The position numbers and the translations under genes were made by a program. This document shows, one piece after another, positions 1 to 11,464 of a stretch of 64,000 bases of DNA (its first letter is position 1; each line of letters opens with the position of its first letter). The stretch covers positions 3,244,094-3,308,093 of the forward strand of contig JAGFMI010000001.1 of NCBI GenBank assembly GCA_021030905.1, given 5' to 3'. The notes beneath the pieces are model-generated. The model worked only from the letters and a program-made list of their open reading frames with translations, was not told the DNA's origin and searched no databases. The DNA is from Pyrenula massariospora. Taxonomy: Eukaryota > Ascomycota > Eurotiomycetes > Pyrenulales > Pyrenulaceae.

Positions 1-162
1 CGTGGCTTGTGTGTCGTAAAATGAACCCCTCGACGAAGCCCACAAGTAACAAGCTTGATGGACACTATCCACAATATCTGTCCCCAAATCCTTTGAAACG
101 CCTAGAGATAACACAAAAGCTCGCCTTCTCGTTGAAAAGAAGGCAAGCGCCTGTCACCTCGT

Positions 163-1189
163 CTACTTCCGATTGTCCATGTACATCTTTGCCAGCTGGT
201 TGACGATTGGTGCAACAGTCTTGTAATGCTTCTGACCCGTCTCAACGTATCGACCGATGTCTTTGGCACTCAGTTTGATGCCTTTCTTCTTGCGGTCGCG
301 GTCATCTCGATCGTAATCGCGGTCTCTATCTGAATAGTACCGGTCGCGGCCGCCACGTCTGTCATAGTCGGCGCTTCGACCATATCTTCGGCCACCCCTA
401 TCCGAGCCATAGCCATCATCATATGCTCTCCTTGAAGGTCTGCCGTCGGATCGATAGCCTCGGTCGTCATATCTGTCATAGTCATCGTGTCGGCGTCGGG
501 GTCTTGGATCGTCATCGTAATCATCGTACCGCCGGCGGTCACGGTCACGATCACGAGTGGTATTGCTTCGACGAGGAGGCCCGTAGTCATCGTACTCCCG
601 AGGAGGTCGTCTTCGGTCTGAATCCCTATCACCGTAGGCATCTCTGTCCTTGTGCCTCGGTGCACGATGCCTGTCGTAATCATCGGTGTGTCTTCGGCTT
701 GGACCTCGCAAGTCGTCGTCATCACTGTAATCACGAGGGGCCTTGCCCTTCTTTGCGCCTTTCAGCATTTCGCCTTCGTCGCTGAGATAACCGTCTCGCT
801 TGTGGCGGAATTTTTTGTTGGCTTCGGTGTTTTTTTTCTCGATGTCGTGGATGGCGGAGTCGTCGTCACGAAAATCGGGCTTTCCCTTGCTGGACTTTTT
901 GGGCTTGGAGCGTTTTATGTCTCGAGGATCAACGTCAGAGTCGCTATCTGAGAGAGCTTCCTGGACGTAACCGCGATCGGCGGCTGGTTTGCGACCTTTT
1001 GTGGTGTTGGCACGAGGACTGTACCAGACTTGTCAGCGACTGTTGGGCTAAAAGATGCTGAAAGTTGGCTTGAGCCTATAACACGTACGGAGAGTCGTCT
1101 TCGTATCGGGAGCGACGTGGTTTTCCTGTGTCGGGATAATCGTCGTCTGGATCGTCCCGGTGCTTTGTTCTGCGAGGGTCAGGCGACAT
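163..1189 (-). CDS. RS/RD-rich low-complexity nuclear-type protein (hypothetical)
   Basis: Two exons (1089-1189 and 163-1018) flank a 70-bp GT..AG intron and give 318 aa. The protein is extremely hydrophilic. It opens with SPDPRRTKHRDDPDDDYPD, has a Lys/Asp-rich middle, and from about residue 120 to 275 is a dense run of Arg/Asp/Tyr repeats (DRD, RYDD, DDYDR). The C-terminal 40 residues are different in character, KGIKLSAKDIGRYVETGQ followed by a short helix-like stretch, and look like the only folded part. RD/RS-rich composition is common in splicing and RNA-binding factors, but no RRM or other named domain is visible, so the role is inferred only from composition. A short upstream ATG (five codons plus stop) overlaps the chosen start in another frame. 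Confidence 0.8.
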
Positions 1190-2106
1190 GGTCCATCAGA
1201 TGAGCAGACAGTGGAAAGTGATGAATTACAGTCAGGTGGATGTCAGAGTTGTAGGAGAGGCGTTTAGAAAGAAGAAGGATGGGGGACTGAGGTAGAGAGA
1301 ATCGGCGTCTGAAGAATCGGTGAGTTGGTTAGAGTTTCAAGACGGTGGAGGATACGTGGCGCCGAGATGAAGGAATTGGAGTGGAGGGGCGAAAAGGGAC
1401 TGGCACGGAATGGGGGGTGGGGGTGACATCAGAGCTGCAGGGACTGGACCACCCTGAAAGCTGTCGCGCACAACCGGATTCTGGCTGGGGAAGACTGGAA
1501 TCGGGGGGGGCGGTGCCGGGCGCATCAGGCGTCTCGCTCCTCCTTTGGCGACTCGTTCCTCGTGAGTAGGGGGCGATTCTACCCGACATGACCCTCTCAC
1601 ACCAACCAATTCCCTCCACCCTTAGGCACCGCCGCAGTCTCGCCATCTTATCACGAGGCACATGTGACCCTGAGATGTCTGCACGAATGCCTTGCAGCGA
1701 CTGTGCTGCAGTGAGAGTCTCGAAGGGCCGTTTCTGGTGTCATGCAGACCTCGGCCAATTGACGCCGGAACATTTCTTTCTCCACCTCCTCGGTCTCCCC
1801 GCATTTCGACAATTGAAGACTTCTCGATCAGAGGCAATACAGCTTTGGAGCAAAGCTTTGGTAAATATACGCACAGTTGACATCTTTCTCTGAAGAGTGA
1901 CCGGCGGGTCGGGGACTGTTTTTTTCTGCAGTGTAATGCGTTTCTTTTTAGACTCACAGAGAGCGATATGAGCATATGATGATACTCATATCACCAATCT
2001 ATTAATTTCTGTTTTTAGAAACTACGATCCTATCCGTTCATGAATATGTGCACAAATATTCTCTAACGATCCTACCTTTCCTCTACCTATATAATGATGA
2101 GGCAGC
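1190..2106. promoter_or_regulatory. Divergent intergenic region, RS/RD gene and acyl-CoA dehydrogenase
   Basis: This 917-bp gap separates two divergently transcribed genes and must hold both promoters. It includes a run of eight G at about 1503-1510 and an AT-rich stretch around 1965-2060. No convincing coding sequence was seen. Confidence 0.5.
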
Positions 2107-3519
2107 ATGAATTTTGAACTTCCTTCTCCGCTCCAAGAATACCTCTCCCGGCTCGACACCTTCATCAACAAAACCATCCTCCCTCTTCAGTGTTCCAATG
2201 ACAATGAGAGGTTCTTTGATCACAGACGAGAGCATTCCCGTACAAATTGGGACAACGGCGGTCTCCCTACCGAAGAATGGGAAACTCTCCTGGCCCAAGC
2301 TCGAGCCCTAGCCGACAAAGCTGGCTTCTACCGCTTTCCACTCCCCATCGAGTATGGAGGTGCTGGAAACAAGGAGACGAATCTGTGGATGTGTGCCATT
2401 CGCTATCACCTTGCCTCCCATCCCGTCTACGGTGGAGGGCTCAGTCTTGCCAATGACCTCCAGAACGAACACAGCGTAGTAGGAAATTTCCCAGATCTCC
2501 TTATGCTCATCCATTTCGGCTCTCCCGCTCAGAAGGCCGAGCTCATCCCTCAGCGTCTGAACGGCTCATTCAAAACAACATTTGGTCTCACCGAACCTGA
2601 CCATGGCAGTGACGCAACCCACATGTCCACCACCGCAACCCTCTCCCCATCCGACCCATCCACCTACCTTCTGAACGGTACCAAGAAATGGCAAACCGGC
2701 GCTCACACTGCTACGCACTTCCTCATCTTCGCCCGTACCGCCAACTTCAATTCCCCCGGTTCCTCGCATGGCATAACGGCTTTCCTCCTCCCCCGCTCCA
2801 CCCCAGGTCTCAAAATCGAATCTTACGAATGGACCCTCAACATGCCCACCGACCACGCAACCATCACCCTCAAAGACGTCCCCGCCCACTCCTCCACCAT
2901 CCTCGGCCCCCTCCACTCCGGCCTATCGGTCGCCCAAACCTTCGTCCACGAGAACCGCCTCCGCCAAGCCTCCAGCAGCAGCGGCGCCGCCCAATTCTGC
3001 CTCACCCACACCCTCCACCACGCCCGCACCCGCACAACCTTCGGTAAACCCCTCTCCGCCAACCAAGCCATCCAATACCCCCTCGTCCACCTCCACACCC
3101 GCATCACCACGCTCCGCCTCCTCATCCTCCGCACCGCCTCGCGCATGGACGCCCTCACCGCCGCCGCCCTCTCCTCCACCCCGCCCCGCATCCCCTGGAT
3201 CGAGATCGAACGCCACCTCAGCGCCGAGATCGCCATGTGCAACTACAGCGCGGCGCAGCTCGCGTGCGACGCGGCCGACACGGCTATCCAGGTCCACGGT
3301 GGCATGGGCTACAGCCGGCACCGGCCGTTTGAGCACATGTGGCGGCATTTCCGGCGGTACCGTATTACCGAGGGGAGCGAGGAGATCCAGATGCGGAAGG
3401 TGGCGGGACATCTGTTTGGGTTGCTGGGGAAGCGGGGAGAGAAGGCCGGGGAGGACGGTGGACAGAAGACGGGCGAGATAGAGGTGGAAGAGGGGCTGGG
3501 TGGGAAGAGTAAATTGTAA
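2107..3519 (+). CDS. Acyl-CoA dehydrogenase family protein
   Basis: Single exon, 470 aa. This FAD flavoenzyme oxidises an acyl-CoA thioester to the enoyl-CoA and passes electrons to an electron-transfer flavoprotein or oxygen. The N-terminal helical domain covers about residues 1-150. The beta-domain signature FGLTEPDHGSDATHM (about 157-171) binds flavin and substrate. The C-terminal helical domain includes HARTRTTFGKPLSANQAIQ and IQVHGGMGYSRHRPFEHMWR. The motif RITEGSEEIQ places a Glu at about residue 422, the catalytic-base position used by short- and medium-chain members. The C-terminus does not end in SKL-COOH or another clean PTS1 signal, and no strong mitochondrial presequence is seen. 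Codons from about 2640 to 3260 are strikingly C-ended compared with the 5' part. A short ORF starting at 2094 overlaps the start codon. The acyl chain specificity cannot be read. Confidence 0.93.
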   Translation: MNFELPSPLQEYLSRLDTFINKTILPLQCSNDNERFFDHRREHSRTNWDNGGLPTEEWETLLAQARALADKAGFYRFPLPIEYGGAGNKETNLWMCAIRYHLASHPVYGGGLSLANDLQNEHSVVGNFPDLLMLIHFGSPAQKAELIPQRLNGSFKTTFGLTEPDHGSDATHMSTTATLSPSDPSTYLLNGTKKWQTGAHTATHFLIFARTANFNSPGSSHGITAFLLPRSTPGLKIESYEWTLNMPTDHATITLKDVPAHSSTILGPLHSGLSVAQTFVHENRLRQASSSSGAAQFCLTHTLHHARTRTTFGKPLSANQAIQYPLVHLHTRITTLRLLILRTASRMDALTAAALSSTPPRIPWIEIERHLSAEIAMCNYSAAQLACDAADTAIQVHGGMGYSRHRPFEHMWRHFRRYRITEGSEEIQMRKVAGHLFGLLGKRGEKAGEDGGQKTGEIEVEEGLGGKSKL

Positions 3520-3934
3520 AGAGTAATATATCTAGTTGAAAAATTGGACAGGAAAATTTCTCTAAACTCCGTCGGTAGGACCGTTCACTAATTTCTAAGC
3601 GGTGATATGGTAACCTGAGATGAAGGCCATCATGTCCGGTACGCGTCGATCACGCGACTAAATCTTTCTTGGTGAGCGCGGAAAAGTTGAGATACGTGGT
3701 ATAATATCTTGGTTCAAATATTGAAGGCTTTCGCCTTCCAACTATGGTGCCCTTCAAGAGTGACGAATACTATTAGCGTTACAAGATCTTAGATATGCCC
3801 CCGCTGCATGATATGCTAGCAGACGAAACGCCCCTATCCACCCAAGGTTCGATCCACCGCCCCGAACACAATAATCAACGACAACCGGGACCGTATTTCG
3901 TTTCTCATCTTCATGTAATCAAACCAGAACGTAT
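3520..3934. other. Convergent 3' intergenic region
   Basis: These 415 bases separate the 3' ends of the acyl-CoA dehydrogenase and the Mga2-like gene. No gene, repeat or RNA was recognised. Confidence 0.5.
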
Positions 3935-6900
3935 TCAAGAGGCTTTGACAGACTGCTTAGCGTAATGTTCCGAAAGGTACTGATACCCTCGAGAAATTGC
4001 ATGCGAAAGGTCGGGAACGATGCCCCGAAGCGAGAGCGTTAGAACGACAACAAGAAGGGGAATCTGGAGGGTGTCAGTATGGAAGCAAGAGATATCCCGT
4101 TGGAGCATACCCAGAAGAAATGTAAAGTACTGTCTTTTCTGAGAGGCTTCACCTCCCTCCTTTCAAATTGTGTATGAGCCTCTTGCTGTAACGTACCGGG
4201 TGTACCAGAAGGCCGAGTTCGACTTCGTACAATTCGCGTGCTTGAGCTTGACTCAAAGTGCTGATCGAGAGCAGCATCTGCTAAGGCACGGATAGAGGAC
4301 TCTTTCTTGAGACTGATGTCCTCGTCAGTCTCTTGATTTGGATAAAGATCCTCGTAGGCTGGCGGAGCCGCAGAAGCAGGTGGAGATCCTGTCAAACTCT
4401 CCCACCAGCTTTCTTTACTGCTTGGAGCAGTCGGTGGTCGTGATGGTGCTCGCTGTGGGAACAGTGAGCTGACCCGCCGGACCATTGGATTTGTCTGGTA
4501 GTCAGGTAGACCCGGTAATTGGGGGAGATTTGGTAGCGTCGGTAGATTAGGTAGAAATCTATGTGCATTTTGCTGATACTGGTGGATCTGCGCCGTAAGC
4601 TGGTCTCTCCAAGCCATCATGTAGGCTGCTGGTGAGACTAACGCTGAAGCATCATCGATTGCGTCTGGGCTCGGTAACATCCGAGGATTCGATAGCTCGT
4701 TACCGCTTGATCGCCTTGATTGTGTACTTGACGACGTAACCCGCCGGAAGTCGTGAATACTAGGTCGACGAGAAGGCTTTTGAGAGCCGACGGCAGGCCT
4801 GAATGGGATTGAAATCGTCTCCGGAGCTAACTCACTTTCGGAGGCATCTGAAGGATCTTCAACGGTATTGGAGGCATGAGAATCTGTCAGAGACGACAAC
4901 GAGGTCAAGCTAGCGTTGCGACTTTGCAGTCGCATCGGAGTCCCACCAGCACTTCGGCTACGGTACTGATGTGGGGCCAGAATAGCTGCTTGACGCGCTT
5001 GCCGTGTCGATGCCATATCACCGGGTAGATAATTGCGCAGGCTTCGTATCCTGTTGTCTGCTCCAGCAAGGCGTAGGCGATGTACAATGTGATGATGCCC
5101 GTTCAAAGCAGCGAGGTGCATGGGTGTGTTACCATTCTTGTCCAAGGCATTCAAGTTCGCACCGCGGGTTAAAATACCCACCACGAGTCTTGTCAAGCCC
5201 ATATAAGAAGCAAGATGAAGAAGTGTTTGACCAGTAGACGAGGTAAGGTCCAGGCGTGGTCGAAACTTTGTCAGCGTATCCAAAACGTCAAGGAAGCGTA
5301 GCATATTTCTTTCAAGTTCTAGTGTCTCGATCGCTTTACCAGCGTTAACTTGTTGGTGAGGTCCAGCGTTGTAGTTGCCCTGCATCAGCCAACCTGAGGC
5401 AGACGGGCCTCCAAGTAACTGCTGTGCGGCAGTCATAGGATCTGCAGTTGGCTGTGGTAAACTTGGTCCAATCGCTCTCAACGCTAGTCTAAGCATTTCT
5501 TTCTCGCTATCATCTATGTAGGTAAATATGGGCGTTCTATGCTGAGACTGGCGTGGACGTTGTGAATACATTGGGTGCTCATGTTTGAACACAACAGCAA
5601 CAGTACCGGGCTGCAGAGCTGGTGGCGTGAGACAGGTCAGGCACTTGTCGCCCCAAAATGTCGTTGTTGTGGCCTCAGTGTCTCCAAACATGACTTCAAG
5701 GCCTTGGTAGAATCCGTTGCCTAGAAGTGAAACTTCGGTACCTCCAGTCACTAAGCCTTCGGTTGGAATGAGCTTGTGGATCAGAGGGAGTGGCCGTCGA
5801 CTCTGACTATAAGGTTGAGGAGCCATCGCATGAGCGACCGCCGCCTCAGCTGGATTGAAACTGTTGCGGTTCGAATTTGGGGATCCTGGTCGACTGGGTT
5901 GACGTGAACTTGGTGCAGACATCATTGCTTGACGCGGCAGGTTTTCCATGCTGAAGGAGCGATTGGCAGTAGCCATGAAGCCAAAGTCAGAGTTGCTGTT
6001 CGGCGTTGGCGGGCTTGTGGTTACCTGATTGCTGCGGGACGCTGGCACCACGAAACCACGGTCTGGAGGGTAGGATGGCCCTTGAGGAGTGAAGGGAGAT
6101 GTAAGGGGAGGGTTGGCCACAGTATTGGACGTGGGCGCAGGCTGTGAGGTCTCGAGACGAGTCATTGCGAGATTTGTGGGGACCTTTCCAGATCCACTGT
6201 GCTTACGTCGCTTTGTGTTTGGTCCTGAAGCACCAGAGGGGGAAGGAGGCCTCGACAAATTCTTAGGTGTTAAGGTCGCAGAAGTTGCAACTGACACGGG
6301 ATTAGGGATCGCAAAGGGATTGCTCGAGGTAGACATAGGATACTGTGGATCGAAATTGCTTTGAAGTCCTGACAGATCTGTTGTGGACAAGGACGTCCTA
6401 AAAGGACGCGGCCCCATCGGAGGTCCGCCGGGTCTGTCTAGGGCAGAGGCTGGAAAGACTCCTGAGCCTGGAAATTGAGAATTTGGCGGCATACTCGATG
6501 TAGGAGCTGGGATTTGTGGTGGGATATTGTTTGTCTTGTGGTCGTCCGTGATCATAATGGATTGTGTTTCTCCTTGTGCCACGACATTGTTGTTGCTGTC
6601 CTTGATGGTAAATATGACAATAAAACCAAGCTTCTCATGTTGATGCCGACAGTAGCACGCAATACGCATAGGCAAGTCGACCTGCATTGAACCTGGCCCA
6701 AAGTTCGGGGCAGGCACTGTTATTCTTCGCCCCGTTTTTGGATCGTCCTCTTCAAAGGATGGCTCATGCCACTCTTTGATTTCATTTGTGTTAAATACGA
6801 TCACCCGCTTCTCCTCGTCTTTCTGAAATAACTCTTCCTCCTCAGGCTTCTTAGTCTTCTTTCGGGAGTTGCGTTTGCGCTCGCGGGCGATGCAACCGCT

Positions 6901-8223
6901 GCAAATCTTAACTTCACCGCCATTCAAAGGTTTATCTTCCTCCTCCTTCGAAGACTGCGAATCATTTGAGGAAGCAGGACTAGGCCGGGACGAAAACCCG
7001 AAATCTTCCCCCCTCGCCCGAGCAAGCGCCCTGTCGTGTTTTTTGGGATCTTGCATAGCACTCGTACAAACAAGCGATGTACATAATTCATACGTATCCG
7101 GGCTTCTTTCAACCTCAGACTTGGCATAGAATTTGGGCTTTGCAACAGTGTAAGGGGGAAGGCGTAGCTTCTTGATTCCCGAGGGCAAAGGAGAGAGGAT
7201 CAATCTGATCGGTATTTGCGTCTCAACACGGGATTTGAAGGACTTGTGGAAGAGATATATGGCTGGTCGTGACGGATCACCGGGGTTTAGGCTCGGAGGA
7301 GGGGAGGACATGGCTTTGTTAAATGAAGGCGTACTGGAGCTGGCAGCATCAAAAGTGAACTGGTTATTAGGGAATTGTAAGTTTGGCGTGAATGAGCCAT
7401 CCCCTGGCGAATCTCGACTATTCATTCCCATCTCATTAAAGGTTTCCTCAAGTCCGGAGGAGGGGGATTGCTTCGCGAATACCGTCTGGTTAGTGGGTAA
7501 GACTGCGCTCAGGGGGGAAGACTCCCGGGATTCTCCGAAGAAGAACTTGCTCTAAAGAAACAATCAGTGAGAACACTCGAAAAAGACATAAAGCCATACC
7601 GGAGCCGGGTTTTTGACATGGCCAAAATTTCCGAAGCTGTGTGATAAGTGAAGGCCAGTCACGTTTCCCAGCTGCCCGTCGGCTTTGTTCGTGCCCTGGG
7701 GAAATCCTGAAGGTGTACTACCGGCAGTCTCAAAGTCAAAGTCAGAAGCCATTTGTTGATTGCTAGCCTCGAAATCTGAGTTGATCGAGTAGTTCTGATC
7801 CAGGCCCATCGCGTTAGAGTCACCCACTAGATCATCGCCAGATGATAGGGGAAGGCCGGGAACACCACTCGCCCAGTTGGTACGCTGTTTGTTCATCACA
7901 GCCTCAGTATTGTTGGAGTCAATTGAAGCGTTGCGGAATTCGTCCGGGTATTTGGGAGAGTCGGTGGATGAGCCAGGGCTAGACGAGCTGGCGGAACCGG
8001 AACGGTACTGATGCTGGAATTGTGGTTGGGAGAACGATGTTTCCGCCTTGATATTTGACTCTTGCTGCCTGTCAAGCTTGCTCGGATCAAGAAAGCCTGT
8101 AGGCGTCTCGCCGTCTCCTGGAATGGTTGGCGAGCCGTTGGTGAAATCATCAAAAATTTGTGCATTGAGAGGATTCGAATCGTCCCCGTATGCACCATTC
8201 AGAAGGTACAAATCTTCATCCAT
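3935..8223 (-). CDS. Mga2/Spt23-like ER-anchored transcription factor (IPT/TIG + ankyrin + TM)
   Basis: Three exons (7600-8223, 4111-7551, 3935-4063) with 48- and 47-bp introns give 1397 aa. The family resides in the ER membrane as a dormant precursor; Rsp5 ubiquitination, proteasomal clipping and Cdc48 release a soluble p90 form that activates the fatty-acid desaturase gene OLE1 and hypoxia/lipid genes. Visible here: an N-terminal acidic Ser/Asn-rich region; a conserved block at about residues 290-520 with paired Cys residues; an IPT/TIG fold at about 790-880 (HKLIPTEGLVTGGTEVSLLG); two to three ankyrin repeats at about 975-1055 (TGQTLLHLASYMGLTRLVV); a PPAY motif near residue 1270 suited to WW-domain docking by Rsp5-type ligases; and a single C-terminal membrane helix (FFWIPLLVVVLTLSL) created only after the last intron is spliced. 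The position of the TM close to the C-terminus matches the family. Confidence 0.92.
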
Positions 8224-9681
8224 TTCGAGTCAAGGCGATCCAACTTTCTGTAACTAGAAGTCCTTTGCGCCCTTTCCTCCAGAATCCAGAATTTTGCATC
8301 CAGCTCTTTACCAATCCATCCGGTTCTTAGGTAGCCGTTTAATGAACGGAGAAGGTGAACGCAGATTGGGGATTCGACGAGCCCAGGATTTCAGCTGTGC
8401 TTGAGCGCTTATTGAAAGTAATTGTAGGAGAATGCACTCAAAGAGGGAGATCCTTCTAGTCTAGTAAAAGCTGAGACGTAGAAGTCGCAGCGTGTTTTTT
8501 TGTATTGGGAAGCCGAGGACACGAGTGGATGTGGGCACCGCAGGAACTCGATCACATGAAATTTCGAGAGGTTCGATATTCAACAGAACAGACCGCGCAA
8601 AGCCGGTCGACCATAGAAGAATTATACAAGGCCAACGTTCTGCTGTCAAGGTGCACGAACGCGCAGGTCCGAAGATTAGATACTGGGAGGCAGGGTTAAG
8701 GTGCAGATGTCGAGGAGGTGGAGTGGAGGGTGAGGGTGTCTGGGTGTGGAGCGGCAGAAACGCTAAAGCTTGAGCTGCCACTAAGCCGGACGAAGAACCA
8801 CAAAAAGGTCCTTCTTGATTAGCAGAAAGCACCAGTCAAGTTTTCGCAAAAGCATCCCATGTCCAGACGCTGGACGACGGCGAATGGCTGCGTCTCCCAG
8901 CATCTGCCAATCGCTTCTGACGCTCTCCGGTTACGCATACGTCCTCCTCCTCCCCGACCCCAGACGTACCCCTCCACGGCACCACTTTTCGCCCGAGGCT
9001 TGGTGGATCCGAAGTCAAAGCACCCTCGCAACCATGGCAAAACCCCAGATTCTGATGCTGCGATGGGCAAACTTTGCCGTTTGGTAGCATGCAGACAGAT
9101 CGAAGCCTATCTTGAATCTCACACCGTTTCTGAGCCACCGCCGGGCAAACAAATGAAGGCATCTACATAATCCACACATCCGCCAGAATGTTACACCAAT
9201 TGGCCAGACATGACATCTGCTCCTATATCGGAGGGTCTGGGAATAGTCACGAAGCCCCTTGCACAAAAATCAAGCCACACCGTTGAACTACGAGCCAAGT
9301 CCGACGCAGGTCGAGACCCAGTATCAGCTCGAAGACCCTTCACATCGACCGGTGCATTGATTCATTAGAGAAACTTTTGCTTCCCTTTTGGTGGCGTCTG
9401 GGGAACATTCGGCCCGTCGCCGAACAATTTCCTAAAACAAAACTCCCTCGCAAGGTTTGACAGTCTGAGCCTCTGGCTACCTATCGAATGCCTTGCGAGG
9501 CAAGTTTTTGCGCGGCTCGTTAATTAACTGATGCTATATGATGCAATGTACGTTCAAACATGGAAAAGTAGGGTGAGCGGTGAGGAGGAAAATGCCTTGG
9601 GTCTAAATTTAAATTTCTAAAGTGACGCATGCACATGCAGTTGTCAGGTAGATGAAACAGCTAGCATGCCAACGTAAGCTA
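8224..9681. promoter_or_regulatory. Upstream region of the Mga2/Spt23-like gene
   Basis: This 1458-bp non-coding stretch lies between the start of the Mga2-like gene and the 3' end of the amino-acid permease. It probably contains a long 5' leader and promoter of the Mga2-like gene. No gene, RNA or repeat was recognised; short ORFs on both strands lack good starts or known motifs. Confidence 0.45.
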
Positions 9682-11464
9682 TCAACAGAGCCCACGATAG
9701 ATTTTGGCAAGCACTCCCATTGCACCGCTGTATTGCTTGATGTGGAGAGGTTCAAGATCAATCTGCCTCCTGCCAGAATCGACATCCATCTCATGGGCTC
9801 GGATAAACAGAGACCAATCACGAGTCCACAGTTTCCACCCAACATAGCAGACCAGCACAATCAAAGCTGCGAGATACTGCTCAAAGAATTCCTCTGCATC
9901 TTTGTCCGGGAAGAGAGCCGTATAGAAGGTGGCGATAAGGCAAAGAATGTTTAGTATCAGACCCACATAAGCTCCAGGCATGCCCAATGGAGACCTCCAT
10001 GGGATCTCGTCGAGGCTTTTACCTTGGGCTTTCCAACCAGCCCTCCATCGGATGTAGGCGGCATTGATACTCCCCCAGGCAAAGAAGTAGGCGAGGCCAG
10101 AAAGAGCGAGCAGCCATGTAAAGAATTTATCACCGACGGTATCGGCCTCATTGATGAATGCTAAGAGACCAAAGCACAGCTGCAGAATGATGGCCGGCAT
10201 CGGTCTACCTTTCTTGTCAATGTAGGTGAAAATAGGAGGTGCCATCCCTCGCTCGGCAAGAGCCTGTAGTGTTCGTGACGAAGCATATGTGCAGGAGTTG
10301 GCAACTGAGAGTACAGAAATGGTAATGACAACGTTGAAGATAGATGGTAGGGCCTTCACGCCCGCCATTTGGATTGCCAGGACAAAAGGTGAGGCTTTTG
10401 TGTTGGCACCACTCGATCCAAGGAGGCGCTTGTCATCAGAGGGTAAGATTAATCCGACCATGAGCAGATTAAGCACATAGAAGAGTGAAATACGCCAAAA
10501 GACCTGGTGGTTGGTTAGATACTGAGTAGGTAGTGAAGACATAACGCAAGACATACCTGCTTAGAAGCTCTAGGAATAGTCTTTCGCGGATCGGCCGCTT
10601 CCGCTGCAGCAAGGCCGACAAGCTCAGTTCCACCAAAGGCGAAAGCAGCGGTGACGAACACGGAACAGAAACCTCTGAAGCCATTCCGGAAAGCGCCAGG
10701 GTTGTGCCAGTATCGGCCGCCAATGTAGCCACGGTCATCTGACGAAACCCCGCCAGTGTCCACAATGATGCCGAAAAGGATGAAGCCCACGCAGGCCATA
10801 ATCTTGATCAAGGAGAGGAAGAATTCGACTTCGCCATAGCCACGAACACCGAAAATCTGTACCATGCATAAGGCGAAAAGGAATACTGTTATCCAGACCC
10901 CTATGTTTATGTCGTCTCGCCAGAATTTAATGGTCAACCCGGCAGCGGTAATTTCGAAAGGCAGAACGGTAAGCCAACCGATGGCATAATTCCAGCCCAT
11001 GGCAAAGCCCCAGGATCGGTCAAGGAAGCGAGCAGAGTACGTAAAGAAGGCACCATTGACAGGGTAAACAACAGCAAGCTCTCCCAGGGCTTGCACCGTG
11101 CAGAGAAGCATAATGCCGACGATTATAAAGCCAATCACCAGACTGGCTGGGCCACCGTTTCTGAGGGCGGCGCCAGACCCGACGAAAAGACCAGCACCGA
11201 TTGAGCCGCCTAGGATGTGTAAGCACTTTCAGGGTGTTGTGGATGAAGCTTTGCCAAAGACCTACCGATAGCGATCATTTGCATGTGACGACTCTTCAGC
11301 TTCCTTGCAAGCATTGGCTTTCCCTCCACTCCGCTAGCGTCCATCACATAGCCCTTCTCGGGGTCGCTACCAAGAGAATGGCGCTTGTCGCTCGAAAATC
11401 GTGGATTGACATACTCCATCTTGCCGGAGACAGGCTCCTCTGTTGTAACGGGTTTCTCAGCCAT
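9682..11464 (-). CDS. Amino-acid permease (APC superfamily, fungal YAT type)
   Basis: Three exons (11266-11464, 10557-11209, 9682-10503) with introns of 56 and 53 bp give 557 aa. Plasma-membrane proton/amino-acid symporter of the yeast amino-acid transporter family. The hydrophilic N-tail (about 1-60) is followed by the family hallmark in TM1, AIGGSIGAGLFVGSG at about 65-79, rebuilt exactly across intron 1. The motif FGGTELVGLAAAEAADPRK before intron 2 and SVANSCTYASSRTLQALAERG in exon 3 are both highly conserved in this family. About 12 hydrophobic segments are present, then a short charged C-tail. Substrate range (general or specific) cannot be assigned from sequence alone. It shares a 1.8-kb upstream gap with the divergent GNAT-like gene. 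Confidence 0.93.

Noticed and set aside
270-734. 154-codon Met/Thr-rich frame overlapping the RS/RD-rich gene
   Set aside because: It is a frame-shifted reading of the low-complexity RD repeats.
3840-3860. GGTTCGATCC, resembling a tRNA B box
   Set aside because: No A box, acceptor stem or cloverleaf could be assembled around it.
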